This document shows positions 21,001-32,769 of a stretch of DNA of 64,000 nt, in pieces. The translations under genes were made by a program, and so were the position numbers. Origin of the DNA: Rhynchopus sp. YZ270_cl-10 (lineage: Eukaryota > Euglenozoa > Diplonemea > Diplonemida > Diplonemidae); assembly GCA_964035575.1 (NCBI GenBank), contig OZ037833.1, positions 2,728,001-2,792,000 on the forward strand, in the 5' to 3' direction. Under the pieces are notes generated by a model that saw nothing but the letters and a program-made list of their open reading frames with translations, was not told the DNA's origin and searched no databases. Position 1 is the stretch's first letter, and every line of letters starts with the position of its first letter.

Positions 21001-24000
21001 AAGACCGCCACCACAGACGTCTCCCTGAGCAGCCTGCACCTCGACCTGGAGGAGGGCGACCCCCTGTTGGCTGCAGCGTTGCTCCGATTTGAGGATGTGG
21101 GGCACAGTGAGGTGGACGACGGGAGACGCTACCTCTTGGACGTGGACGTGCTGCCTCTGAGTGTCTGCATCTCAGCCTCGCTCATCGAACGCTGTGTCTT
21201 GGTGTGGAAGGCACGCCGCGCAGCACCACCTTCCCCTTTGCCACCCCCCGACAACTCAACCGCACTGCGCTCTATTAGCGGGGTGGTAACGGTGTCTTCG
21301 CCACTGCTCTCCCCATCTGCATCGTTTCCTACTCCCATTGGGAGGGACGTCATCGCACGCGAAGGGAGCCCTTTGGTGCGCGTCTCCGAAGAAGAATTTG
21401 AATGGAACGTAACGGAGACGGAGGTCCTCCTTGCGACGAAAGGGTTTGGTGATAGGTGGGTGGTAGCACCGCATGGGGTGTGGTCTCTTGAGGAGACAAA
21501 GGAGGTGACGGTGTACATCAAACCAACACGCTACCTCATTCTGACAACCTCCACATGCAGCAACGGCACACAAGAACAGTGGATGCAACCCATTGTCCTG
21601 CAAAGCCTTGTCCGCATCGTCTTCTGCGACACTCTCTTTGCGGTGACCGGATTTGACAGAGACCTGCGACACTGCACTATGTCCGGTGGAGTAGCCACCC
21701 GAGAGCTTGCTGCAGAAATTGCAAGAGACCTGGTAATGCTTCCCTTCGGTAGTTCCGTCGTCTTTGGCGACAACTGCACAGTAATGTCAGCAAAGCCGCC
21801 TGCAAACTCAGTGGAGACAACTCTCAAGCCGATTCGCCTGCCAAGCTGTGAAGTGCACGCAGAAGACGCAGAATCCACCTCAAGCAGTTCCAATGCTATG
21901 CGGCAGTACATTCAAGGTGGGATGTTGGTGGGCATTAAGCTCGCAAAGGCAACACTCAATATAGAGGAAGGATGGGATGCCGAAAAATACTTCAGTTTTA
22001 CTGCAGCATCAAACCTGGAGTTGACCCTTCCACGCGAGGGTGACGCGGAAATGGACGCATCTGTATCAGATATGGGGATCTGGTCGGTACGACGTGCCCC
22101 GCAAAATGCCACCACAAACAGCTCTCAATCGAATGCACATAGCTCCACTGGAAGCAACCCAAAACGACGCCCTTCGTTGCAGTCACCACCGGTACTCTTT
22201 GCTCCGACACCGATGCTTCCGGGGGAGACACAAGAAAAGACTGCTGCAGTACTCCGTGTATACCCGCTCGCCTTTTCTGTTAAGCGACAGGTGGTAGACC
22301 AAGGGTTTGCTGCAACGGTGAGTTTGCTGGGAAGAACGTCGAAGATGTGTGGCGACTTCTCCTCTGGACCACGTGGCAGGGCACCATCGAGGGCAAGCCA
22401 GCCGGATTTTGACGCAGCGTCAGACTTTTCACCTCATGCGGGGTTGACACAGTGTCCTGGGTGCTGGGCAACGCTTCGTGTGTCTTCGGAGGACATTCTT
22501 GATGCGAAAGGCATTGCAACAGCGTTTGCGGAGCTTACTGCTTCGCCGGAACAGCTGAGTCCTAAATCTGCGCGAATTCGTCGTGCAAAGGAAAGCGCGC
22601 AAAAGGGTCAAGATAAGCACCGTCGTCGCTCCCGCATGCAACAGCCGTCACCAGGCGACGAAGAGCCGAGCTACCTCACAGCAGCGTTGATCCATCAGCA
22701 TGAGAACCAGCACCGCATCTACGTCGAGAAGGAGACCGTGGAGCTGAAGAACTGCCGCATCGAGGTCCTAGGGGAGCTGGGCACCATGGAGTTGACTCTC
22801 ATCAGCGACCGAGACGGTTTCGACGTGGAGATGCTGAAGTCGCAGTGCAACCTTTCGCAGCTGAGTGGTGCGATAACGCTGCCGATGTCGCAGTGTTGCG
22901 CCCTGGAGACCACGTCCATGCATGCAGACCTGACGTACACCTTCCACTCCCGCGTTGAGGTGCACAACATCACCTGCGGGCATTGGGATGTCATGTTGGA
23001 TATGGGCCAAAAGTTTACGCTCAACCGCGAGAAAACGTCGCTCGGGCAGCACACCCAATCCCTTCGGGTGTGCCCCTGGGTGCGTGAGGATGTTGACCAA
23101 GAGAATGCGGTTCTGGCGACCAGCGTCACGATATCTGCAGACACGTTGATCAACATCACAACAACCCTGCGGCATATGGGTGCAACCAAGCGATCGAAGC
23201 GCAAACGCCGTGGTGACACTACCGGGTCTTTGTACACTGTCCTCAACGAAACCGGTCTGCCGCTTGTTCTTGGTGTTCGTGAGGATGCTGAGCAGGTGGA
23301 CCCAGTGCAGCTGCACGGTGCGTATCAGTCTCGGGTACGGATGAACGAAAGTGTTGTGCTTGCCTTAGGAGGGGAACGTGGCAGAATTCCTATGACAGCG
23401 GCGATTGACGAAACGGACCGTGAGGTGGTGGGTGCCGCTGAGGTGCGTTCCGCTGTGTACAAAAGGAGTGCACAAGGGTTCGTTGTTGCGACACGAAGCA
23501 GTAGGGAGGTCTTCCGGGTGCGGAAGCTGCGGGTGCAGCGTCTCTTTGAGATGGTGTGCACACCGGGGTGTCCGTTGCCGCTCTGCGTTGCACGGACCAG
23601 TGCACGTGAAGGTGCCCTGCAGACAACCGTTCGCAGCACAGTGGTGGTGCGCAATGAATTTGACTTCCCCATCGCCCTGCGCCTGCACCACCCCATGCAG
23701 GCAAACGTCAGCAGCAAGGTCTCACGCGAGGTCGACGTCTTCCCGATCATTGTGATCCCCCCCGCATCGCCTCTGCAGGACAACATCGCAGCCATCCCAC
23801 TGCTCTTCGTCACCAAGGGTGTCTCCTTTGACGTGCGGCCCCTACAGGCTGCACTCAACGACCCAGAGGAGTCGCAGACAGTTGCATCACGCCTACACGA
23901 ACTCCGCACAGAAGGGGGCCTCTCTACCATTGAAGATGGCGAACGCGAAGAGCTTGGCTGCATGCTCTGGTCGAGCCCACTGACGACACGCGACGGCATG

Positions 24001-27000
24001 CGTGGTGTCCCCGTGTACGTGTTGCACAAGCCCTTCGCTGCAAAGGGCGACATGGGCGCACGCAACAAGAAAATCATGCTCAAGTCCCAGGTCGCCAAGT
24101 TCCCTATTCCGACCAACGCAGATGTGGCACGCCTGCATCGGCACAACCTTTCCAACGGTCTCTTCATGAGTGCAGTGTACACCCCGACCTGGCGGGCACA
24201 GGAGCTCTCTGCAGGCGGCAGTGAAGACGAGCTTGCGACGCGTGACCTGGAGATCGTGCTGCGCCCCACAGTAACAATCACGAACAACCTGCCGTACCCC
24301 CTGCAGTACTACGTGGACGACCACCACGAGGGCGCGCTGTACGAGACACAGCACCACCCGCTCCTGCAGAAGGCGCTCACAGAGCTGCAGAAGATGGTCT
24401 TCGCGGAGGAGTGGTCCGATGCGTCGCGCGACGCACTGACACTGCTCCTCAAGAGCAAGGAGCTTGGCGCTGCCGTCACGCAGACACTCTCGGAAAGCGG
24501 CTGGGACAGCGCAAAGAAGCACTTCGAAGGGCCACCCTCGAAGGCCGTTGTGGACATACTCTGCGAAAGGCTTGCCTACGCCTGCCACCCGCGTGTGATC
24601 CTCCCAGGGAAGAGCGCCTCCTTGCTCTCAGTGTCGCTAGAGAACGACACCACGGTGTGTTTCACGGTGCACGCGCCGGTGCATCTGTACAGTTCAGGGC
24701 TGGCAATTCCTCGTGTCTCTGCGGTAGAGAGCTTTGACTACATGGTGCTGCTGTCGCCGGATAAGAAGTCAGTGAACAGCTCGACACAGCGGCTGTTTGT
24801 GACACATGAGACGAGGACGAATGCGAATGTTGTGCTGACTGTGTGGACACCTCTCTGGTTTGTGTCGCAGGTGTCGCCAAAGACGTGCCGGTCGTTGACG
24901 ATCATGAAGGAGGGCGGGCGTTTCATCTTGCGTGGCGATGAGATAATCACGAGGGCGATGCACGGCCTGCGGCAGGGTCAGGTGTGCCAGTACTCGCCAC
25001 CCACGATCATCGGGAAGCAGAAGAACGTGAAGTTCCGCGTTGCAGTCGACGACAGTGAGATGAGCAGCGTCTTCCAGTGCAACGAGATCGGGACACACAA
25101 CGTGCTGTGCACCAGCAGAGAGGGCGACAAGGAGGTGCACGTTGTGCCTATCAATGTCACCACACAGGCAGCCCCAGGCGACTTTGCACGTTCCCGCATG
25201 GTCACCTTCCGCGACAGGTACATGGCGTACAACCACCTCAGCGAAACTGTCCAACTCCGTGTCGCACAGTTCGGGGACAACTCAGTCTACACCCTCGTCC
25301 CTCCACAGACCAGCGTCCCCATAACCTGGGGCTGGAAGGGTGAGAGCGGTGCGCTCAGCAAGATGCGCAAGCTCGACGGAGCGCTCCCAAACCTGCAGAT
25401 TGCACTGCAAGGCAGCGACCACTGGTCGCCAGAGTTTCCATGCAATATGATGTCCGGAAGGGCGAAGGTATGTTTGTAAGTATACGGAATTGACACATCA
25501 CACTCCACAACACAGCTCTTCGGGAAGGATGGGGAGTTCTCCGAATGCATCAACATCAACAGCAGCATCCAGTCCTTTGTGACCTTCATTGAGTTCTGCC
25601 CCAGGTATGTCTCACCCCTTCCTCCTTTCTCCTTTCTCACCGACCACCCCAACAGCTTGGTCCCGTACCTCCAGGTGTGTAACAGCACGTCCTGGCCTGC
25701 AGAGGTGTGGCAGGTTCCGTTCGACAAACTCAGTGAACCTAGTACAACAGAGTGCGGGCCAATGACGACCATTGACTGGTATGTTCACCTCCCCTTCCCC
25801 TTCCCCTCTCCCTCTCCCTCTACCTGCCTATCACAGCTGGATGGACGAATTGCTGACAACACCACCGCTGCGTTTGAAGTTGGAGCACAGTGATGATGTG
25901 CTTGTGGTTGAAATTGATTTGAAGCTGCTGGCGCATGGCAACGCATGTGTCAAGTACGTGTCCTCCTCGCACGGCTCCTTTGAGGTGAACATCCGCATGG
26001 GGTCGCGTGTCGTGTGTGCGGACATCATTCCCGTCCACCGCATTTCCTCTCTGCACGTCAGAGTTGTCTCCTGCGGCGACCTCTTGGGACGTGACAGCCA
26101 CTTCTGCAGTCCGGCCACGTCAGACCCGTATTGCATTCTCAAGGTCGACGGACGCACCCCACGCAACGACGACGCAAAGACAAGCGGACAGAACTCAACC
26201 ACCGACCCCGTCTGGCTGAAACCTGAGTGGAAGTCCTTCTCCATCTTCATGCACGAAAGCACCCTCACGGTGTCCGTCTGGGATGAGGACGTTGTCCTCC
26301 GCGATGACTTCCTCGGACAGATTTCCGTTCCTTTGAAGACCGAGGTCCTAGGGAAGCAGGGGAGACGCCGCTTTGAGCTGCAGTCACGTCATGGCGGGAA
26401 GGACTGGGAGATGGTGCGGAAGGCAGGGCGGAACAGCTTTGGGCACATCGTGCTGGAGTATATGTTCACAGGCCCGCAGGAGGGTGTCGGGGAGGTGGGC
26501 GACCTGCCGCTCACCATGCCTGCCCCGCTTGAGTGGCCCCTGGTAGTGCAGATCTCCACCTCCGTGCAGATCTCAATCTGTGCCGAAGTGGCGGGCTGTC
26601 TGCGTGAAGTGATTTTCATCGAAGTTGGCGGGGTCGAAGCTTTGATTGTCAAGGAACACGACAACACGTACACCGGAAACCTCGAAATAGCGCTCCTACA
26701 GGTGGACAACTGCATGGGGCACGCCGACTTCCACGTCATCTTTGGTGCTGAGCGGAGCTCGAAGAAACCTGCCCTAAGAATCTCCTATGGAAAGTTCAAA
26801 TACAAATCCGCCTCTGTGACCGGAGAGTACCTGGGTGCGTTCCTCAAGCCACTGCGTGTAACCCTTGGCGACACAGACCTGCTGTCTTTGATAACAGGAT
26901 TTTCCGCAGTCATCCACACCCTGCTGAGGAACAACATCCAGTACGACGAGCTGACGAAGTTTTTCATGGAGCTTCCCAGCCCAAACGGGAACACATCGCA

Positions 27001-28471
27001 CGCAAACCAGCACCATACGATCTTCAGGTTTACGGAGATCTTTTTCCACAGAATGGTGGCGGAGGTGACGTGGCTGGGCTTGGGACAGGCGGGGTCTGCT
27101 TCGAAGGAAACATTACCGTCTTTCTTGCAGACGTGGGGGCTTGCGTTTCTTTCGATTGATGCGGCGAAGATTACGCTGCCTGCGTACCGCTGCTCGAACC
27201 TTACCTCACGCAAGCAGGACCTCGCGACGATCTTCCACCTACACTACTTGCCATCACTCCTCCGCGCATCTGTTGTACTACTGTCTGCGTCTGCAGTGGG
27301 CAACCCCTATGCGGTGCTGGCCTCCATCTACACTGGCGTTAAGCTACTGTACTATGAGATCACCGAATCCTACCGCGAGGACGCAAAGTCCGTCGGCAAA
27401 GGCCTTGTTGTCGGCGTCGCCGTCTTCCTCGGCCAGGTCATCGTCGCGCTCCTCTCAGTCATCTCCGCTGTATGCCGCCTTCTCGGTCAGATCCTTGGTG
27501 TCTGCGACTCCTTCGCAGGCTCCGAGCTTTACCAAGCACGCCACCGAATTGAAATGCGCGTCAGACGTCCCCGAGGTGTCATCCACGGAGTAACCAGCGG
27601 GGCGGAACGCTGCTTCAATGGGGTGTACTACGGTGTGTATGGGGTGGTGTCTTATCCGTATGAGGGTCTTAAGGCGAATGGGTGTTTTGGGTGTTGTGCT
27701 GGGGTTGTGACCGGGGCGGTGGGTGTAGTGATGAAGCCTTCGCAAGGAATCTTTGATTTTCTGGAAACAATCAGTGAAGGTGGCATTGTCAGTATCAACG
27801 GACCGTCACGTTCGATGAGACGGCGACCACCTCGGGTTGTCCTGGGAGGCAGGCTTGCAAAGTACAACAGACGGCGTTCTGAAGTATACGCAATGCTTTG
27901 TTCTCTGAACATCACCAGCCATAATGTGGGTCTCCAGGTGGCTGAAGAGTACTACGCATACCACTCAGAGGCGAAGCAGCCTAGTGAATGCTTTTTGATC
28001 ACAACGCACCGTCTGCTCTCGATGTTTGCAGAAGGGAAGACAGAGATTGTGGTGCAAAAATGGGCAATAGATTTGGCGAGTATTACGCGTGTTGTGCTGG
28101 CAGGACCGTTGATGTTGATTGTGTGGTGCGGGCGGAGTAAAAAGAAGAAAATAGAACTGCGTGCGGCAGGGGATGTTATGTCGTTTGCCTTTGCGTTGCT
28201 GGATTCACCTCTGTGCAATGTGGACGAGGTGGAGATGCCTGCAGAGGTAAGCGATACCGAACGCTTCTCGCATGTCATCGAGATGTGGGACGCTCCAGGG
28301 GTGAACCGCGACCCAGGTGACGAAGGAAGCGCATACGGCACAGTCACACGCGAGGAAAAGGTGGAAGGCAATGAATCCATCGCGCACACCATTCTCAACA
28401 GTGACGACAACTACACCCTGACAGAGCGTCTCAGAAGGCTCATGGAGTTGCTCGCAGATAAGCGTACCTAA
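12037..28471 (+). CDS. VPS13: Giant VPS13 bridge-like lipid-transfer protein with embedded NHL and NADAR domains, 4 exons
   Basis: Exons 12037-25467, 25516-25604, 25656-25778 and 25837-28471 join to an exact 5,425-codon frame; exon 1 alone is 13.4 kb. VPS13 proteins move phospholipids between membranes along a hydrophobic groove at contact sites. Residues 1-100 are a chorein N-terminus (MSFLVNYVTRSVVYSLVSKL). Inserted parts follow: a weak SPRY-like stretch (about 1100-1180), six NHL blades (1222-1508, each with an IADT-type strand and NHR/NNR turn), a NADAR domain (1512-1626, ending LWGVGVGGKGPN) and a Tudor/SH3-like module (2042-2098, VQVRDNTNEPWQYGVV). VAB-type repeats with their Asn appear late (VRNEFDFPIAL, ITNNLPYPLQYYV, VCNSTSWPAEVW). 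After them come a C2 domain (4620-4716), the ATG2-like C-terminus (about 5120-5200) and a PH-like end (about 5236-5336). No other VPS13 with NHL and NADAR inserts is known to me. Confidence 0.93.
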
Positions 28472-28619
28472 TATTTGTTTTGGGCAAGTACTCTGCGCCC
28501 CGTTGAACGGTGAAGCGTTTTGCACTTTATTTTAGAAATGCTCGATAATCGGTTGAAAATAATTGCTTTTTTTTCCCACCCCTTTTTTTTAAATTTCTCA
28601 GATACTGTTTCAAACCTTT

Positions 28620-28652
28620 TAAAAGATGTGTGCATGAGAGGTTACATCTTTC
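28620..28652 (+). repeat. Family B-like hairpin, variant type
   Basis: AAAAGATGTGTGCATGAGAG then GTTACATCTTTC: the arms AAAGATGT and ACATCTTT pair perfectly over 8 bp. It keeps the GAGAGG loop sequence of family B on a different stem. Confidence 0.5.
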
Positions 28653-28837
28653 AAAATTTTCATTTTTTTTTGGGGGTCTGTTGTGTTTTGCCTTTTTTCC
28701 GCTTTTTTTCTGTGCCTTGGGTTCCCTCTATCCCCTAGAAGTCTAACATTTTGCCACCTAACTTGAATTGGGAATAAACGTTCCTCCACTTCCCTTCTGT
28801 TTTTCTAAAAACTGCTTTTATGATGTTTTTTTTACAG

Positions 28838-28964
28838 TGATGGAGTGGTTTACAGCTTCCCTGTAAACCACTCCCATGCGCATCACTCCGGGGTTCGATA
28901 ACCCGCGGAGTGTCAGTGCCTGCGTCCCAGAGGCGTTTGCACTACCAACTTCACTTTTTTTTTT
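28838..28964 (+). mobile_element. Family D element, possible tRNA-derived SINE
   Basis: The 5' part TGGAGTGGTTTACAG resembles the D-arm/A-box of Ser/Leu tRNAs (GAGTGGTTTAAGG type). About 50 bp later GGGGTTCGATAACCCG resembles a T-arm/B-box (GGTTCGANNCC, one base longer) and folds as ACTCCGGGGTT with AACCCGCGGAGT. A shared tail then follows: GTGTCAGTGCCTGCGTCCC, GTTTGCACTACCAACTTCAC and a T run that could end pol III transcription. A diverged full copy is at 53314-53454 and partial copies are listed elsewhere. No acceptor stem closes, so it is not a functional tRNA. Confidence 0.55.
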
Positions 28965-29434
28965 AAAGGTGCTCCTTTCTGTACCTCAAGAGGTGTCGGA
29001 AAAATCTGAATTTCAATCGAAGGTGATTCTCAAAAAGAGTCTTTTTGTTTAGCAGGGGTTTTCAAAAAAAAAATTCCCGGCGTGTTCACCCAACCAATAA
29101 AAGTGCTCACGTTTTACGTGTACCCGCATTATACCAGCTTTTTCTCTCTCTGTCAAGTCTTTGTGCTGAACGGAGGTGTAGTGATGCAGAATGTGATTCA
29201 TGTGATTCATCTTGCTTCTTCGTTCTTTGCTTCAAGGTAACCACATTACCTTTCTCTGAGAGAGAACGAAAAATCTACGTCTACAATCCACCAATTTAGA
29301 GTGGAAACAGAAACTGGGTGTGATGTATCCCCCATGTATGCACCTTCTTCCGCTATGCATTACATATGCCCAACGGATAAAATGCGAATATCATGTTACC
29401 CCCCCAAAAAAAAGCTGATTTGCTCAAAAAAAAC

Positions 29435-29474
29435 ATAGTGGAGCTCACTAATACAACCAAGTTTTCAAAAAAAA
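29435..29474 (+). repeat. Family C repeat, short copy
   Basis: ATAGTGGAGCTCACTAATAC followed by AACCAAGTTTTCAAAAAA. The central stem found in other copies is absent, as if the two ends were joined. Confidence 0.65.
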
Positions 29475-29621
29475 CCTTAGCAATTTTCATCAATCTGGGT
29501 TCCGAAGACCCTTTTTTTTGCCACCTTTTAAAGATACAACGGAATTTTTATGTCTATACATACAGCAGGTGGATAGGATACAATGAACTCTTTTCCTACG
29601 ACTAATTTCCTTTTGTGGTAT

Positions 29622-29654
29622 TCTCCATTTGCACGGTTATCGCCCTTTCCACAG
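29622..29654 (+). promoter_or_regulatory. Pyrimidine-rich stretch and AG: candidate trans-splice acceptor for CSN1
   Basis: TTCTCCATTTGCACGG followed by CGCCCTTTCCACAG; the AG ends 23 nt before the ATG at 29678. Confidence 0.4.
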
Positions 29655-29677
29655 AATACACAAAAAGGCGAGCAAAG

Positions 29678-31127
29678 ATGAGTGGCTCTTCAGCAGAAGG
29701 CGCTACGTTTGATGTGCGGGAGTACGCTGCGAAGTATGCAGACGGGGGTTTGAAGATTAAGAGGTTGCTGCATGTTGTTGAGGCGACGAAGGATGTGGAC
29801 ACAAAGCGTGTTGCAGAGAAGATGGTGGTGGATAGCCTGCAGGAGACGATGCGGGTGGATCTGTACCAGGATGTCATGTCGTCGCTGGGTAGTGCTGTGG
29901 ACGAGGCGTGGGTGGCAGAGACAACCAAGCGTTCGAACCAGACGTTGTCGCAGCTGGAGCAGGAGTTCGGCATGGCCAAGACGCAGCTGCGGAAGGACGA
30001 AACACGGCTCGCGGTGCGCAACCTAGGGCTCTACTACCAGCAGTGTGGGCGGCTCATGAACAGCGTCAAGTTTTTCATTAAGATGCGCGATTTCTGCAAA
30101 AATGCGGAGGAAATTCTGGATATGTGTCTCCTTGTCATCGAAGTCGGCATCGAAAACGACACGTGGTCTGTCGTGAACCAACACTGTGCACGAGCTGAAC
30201 AGGCTGACAGTGGAAGAAACAAAGTTGCACTCGGCAAAGTCCTCATCGCCCTGGCGCTCTCCCTTCTGGACTGCAAGAAGTACAAACCTGCCGCAATGAA
30301 GCTGTTGGACGTACCTATCGAGGTAGGCGACAGCTTCTCACAGGTGCTCTGTGCGCAGGACATCGCCTCCTACGCATGTCTCCTTGCGCTGGCAACGTTC
30401 TCACGCGCGCAGCTCAAAGAGCGCTTCATTGATACAACCCCGTTCCGTGCGTACCTCGAGTTGGCACCACGATTGACGCAACTGGTCAAAGGCTTTTACG
30501 AGTCGGATTACAGCTGTCTTTCCATTCTCAAGGAGGTGAAGGAGTCGGTATGAAACTTTCTGCATCTTTCAATCACCCTCTTTTTAACAGATGCGGATGG
30601 ATTTGTTCCTGCACAGCCATGTGGATGACATATGTGATGCGATTTGGACACGCGCCTTGAAACAGTACACTTCACCTTATATGTCGGTCGACTTTGCGAA
30701 AATGTCCAAGGCATTGCACACCCCTGTGCCAGAGCTCGAGAAGTCTGTCGCAAAGCTCATCGTCGACGGACAGATCTCTGCAAGAATCGACTCCGCCAAC
30801 AAAATCCTCTACGCCAAACGAGGCAATGCACGTCAAACCGCATTCAACAAAGCTGTCGAGTCAGGCAGACGCGTCGTTCTCTCCACTGAAGACCAATTGC
30901 GAAGGCTTGGCATGGTGCAGTCAAATTTTGAGTACAGAGTATGGCCTTTTTCAGACTTTCCTCCCACAAAACCCCTCTACAGCATCCCGTTCCCGAAAAT
31001 ACCGAAAGGATGGACGGAATGTGAAAAGGCGGTCTTCAAAGAGAAACGCTCTGGAGAAGACGTTATCGAAGAGCAACCAAACACAATTAAAAGCAACATT
31101 TTAACCACTATCCCTAACGTGCCATGA
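29678..31127 (+). CDS. CSN1: COP9 signalosome subunit 1 (PCI protein), 2 exons
   Basis: Exons 29678-30547 and 30591-31127, phase 0, encode 468 aa; the 43-nt intron starts GTATGA and ends TTTTTAACAG. The N-terminus FDVREYAAKYADGGLKIKRL matches the CSN1/GPS1 start rather than that of the related proteasome subunit Rpn7. The middle is a helical repeat region (YYQQCGRLMNSVKFFIKMRD and following residues). The C-terminal PCI domain contains the family signature (KQYTSPYMSVDFAKMSKAL, then LIVDGQISARIDSANKILYA). CSN1 is a scaffold subunit of the complex that removes NEDD8 from cullins. The ATG at 29678 was chosen because it follows the AG at 29654; an in-frame start 21 codons upstream would lie before that AG. 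Finding a canonical CSN1 suggests an intact signalosome, which several reduced parasitic protists have lost. Confidence 0.85.
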
Positions 31128-31455
31128 GAACAGCGGAGTGTGAAGGGGGGTGGGGAGTTGGGCTGTGGGGGGTGAATCTGATGAATTTAAAAAGAAATAA
31201 AAATATGAGGAAACCACCTTCGGGCTCGCCACACACATACTCTGACCTCTCCCCTCTTCTCCTTCCCTAAGAACCCACTTTCTATTTTTTGTACATGACC
31301 GCCCCTTCCACCACTACCACCCAAACCCAACCAATAGAGCGAACCGTTGTCCATGAAGAGCTAACCCTTTTGTGCCCTAGGGACCGTGGTGTGCCCGACC
31401 TCGACCAAACAGAGGAGTTGTTTTCATTCTTTCATCCAACTTCTATTGTTTCATC
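31128..31455. other. Short intergenic gap with possible leader sequence
   Basis: 328 bp, G-rich at first, then pyrimidine-rich (ACCTCTCCCCTCTTCTCC) up to CCTAAG ending at 31271. An ATG at 31295 opens a 71-codon frame that overlaps the next gene in another phase. It could be an upstream ORF or an unrecognised first exon. Confidence 0.5.
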
Positions 31456-32355
31456 ATGCCCTTCCTCCACGTCCACAGCGGGGACGGTGTCAGCGATGTT
31501 CCCGAGGTAACATGGCAGGTGGACTGGACACGTCCACTTGGCTTTGAACGCCAGCTTACTTCATTGAAGCGGCTTCTCGCTTTGAGCTATAATGGGACTG
31601 GGGTGGTGGGGTATTTGCTGCAGAGTCGCGAACAGACTTTGGATCTGCATCTGACACCTGTGGAGTTGGATTTGCAACGTGATGGACACATCTCCATGGT
31701 GCTCGACCCAGATGCCTCTATGCAGCCACAGTTCCTTGACACATTCCGCTTCGGCACAGCAGAGGATGCGGCAGCTTGCTCCTACGCTGAGCACGCAAAG
31801 TGGCACCGTCTTGCGAACACCCTCCTCTGCGATACAACAGGGCGGATACCCAACTGGCGTGACTCAATACGAAGCGGGTTGAAACATCCAAAGCCACGCA
31901 CCCGGCCACCCCCGCTCTCAGTGGCAGCCGCAGTGTCGGTCACACCCACAGCCGCGGCACCGAAAATATTGGAAAAGTTAGAGGCACCCAGCGCAACAGC
32001 AGGGACGAACGATGGGTATCTCAACCCCACCCAGCCTGCCGGCAGCAGCGAACCTATCTTGCTCGACCATGTGCCTGGGTTTCTTAAAGGGGATGAGGTG
32101 GAGGCCGTGGCAGTGCCGTCGCAGCCCACGCTGCACGGGGTGCGTGGTACTGTGGTGGGTTGTGAGTATCGAGGTGCAGTTATGTACGTCGTGGCTGAGT
32201 TCCCAGAGCATGGCGTGGCAGTGGTGCAGGCCGCCCACCTGCAGAATATATCGGAGATGGAGAGGGAAGCAGCGTCACCGAGCCCGACAGGGAAATTATC
32301 CTATCCCGTGGAAAAAAAAACCCCACAGGAGGGTCCTCAAAACTCCGAAATTTAG
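31456..32355 (+). CDS. Hypothetical protein
   Basis: The frame encodes 299 aa with gene-like codon use. I do not recognise the family. The N-terminal 140 residues look globular (WTRPLGFERQLTSLKRLLAL, then LTPVELDLQRDGHISMVLDP). An Ala/Pro/Thr-rich linker follows at about 145-200. Residues 205-275 have alternating hydrophobic residues around GDEVEAVAVPSQPTLHGVRG and TVVGCEYRGAVMYVVAEF, like a small KOW/SH3-type barrel. The tail is acidic and Ser/Pro-rich. No signal peptide or membrane segment. The start at 31456 is the first in-frame ATG, but it lies 185 nt after the nearest strong acceptor-like AG, so a different first exon is possible. Confidence 0.6.
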   Translation: MPFLHVHSGDGVSDVPEVTWQVDWTRPLGFERQLTSLKRLLALSYNGTGVVGYLLQSREQTLDLHLTPVELDLQRDGHISMVLDPDASMQPQFLDTFRFGTAEDAAACSYAEHAKWHRLANTLLCDTTGRIPNWRDSIRSGLKHPKPRTRPPPLSVAAAVSVTPTAAAPKILEKLEAPSATAGTNDGYLNPTQPAGSSEPILLDHVPGFLKGDEVEAVAVPSQPTLHGVRGTVVGCEYRGAVMYVVAEFPEHGVAVVQAAHLQNISEMEREAASPSPTGKLSYPVEKKTPQEGPQNSEI

Positions 32356-32769
32356 ATATGAGGGTGGAGCACTTTGCTTCAGTACGCTGCATCAGGTCAC
32401 ATATGTGAAGACAACATAACCTTAAAACGACCTCGGTCCTTATTTGCATTTTTGGGATCCGCCTGTGCAGTGGTGGGGTCAATATTGAAAATTGGGCAAT
32501 TTTTGACCACATGTAGGAAAATGAGCCATCATTGTACTTAGCTGTGAATAACGCACCAGGAAATCATCCGAAATGAACTTGTCGTCTCACTCCGATGAGA
32601 GTGTCTTTTTTTGTGATGGGTTTTATGTTAGGTACATATGTTGTCCAGCCCAGAGTACAAAGAGCTGCAGTAAACGAAAGAAAGGTTTCTGTCGTGATGA
32701 TGTTTTATTGTTGAACCCAGCCCCCTCTCACTGTTCTTCTCTTCCTCTCTCCTTCTCTACATCATACAG
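32356..32769. other. Intergenic gap, possibly holding 5' exons of the next gene
   Basis: 414 bp with no convincing coding sequence. The stretch before 32769 (TTCTCTTCCTCTCTCCTTC...CATACAG) is a good splice acceptor for the first exon assigned to the next gene, so an earlier exon or a leader junction must lie upstream. Confidence 0.45.

Larger units (their letters stand above)
28472..29677. other. Intergenic block with repeats, no gene seen
   Basis: 1.2 kb between VPS13 and CSN1. It holds a family B-like hairpin, the best copy of the SINE-like family D, and a short family C copy. No coding potential beyond short T/A-rich frames. Confidence 0.7.

Noticed and set aside
28838-28915. A tRNA-Ser or tRNA-Leu gene
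   Set aside because: A D-arm-like and a T-arm-like box are visible, but no 7-bp acceptor stem or anticodon arm closes around them; kept only as a SINE-like repeat.
31295-31510. Frame starting MTAPSTTTTQTQ as the real first exon of the gene at 31456
   Set aside because: It is in another phase, and I found no donor/acceptor pair that joins it convincingly; kept as a possible upstream ORF.
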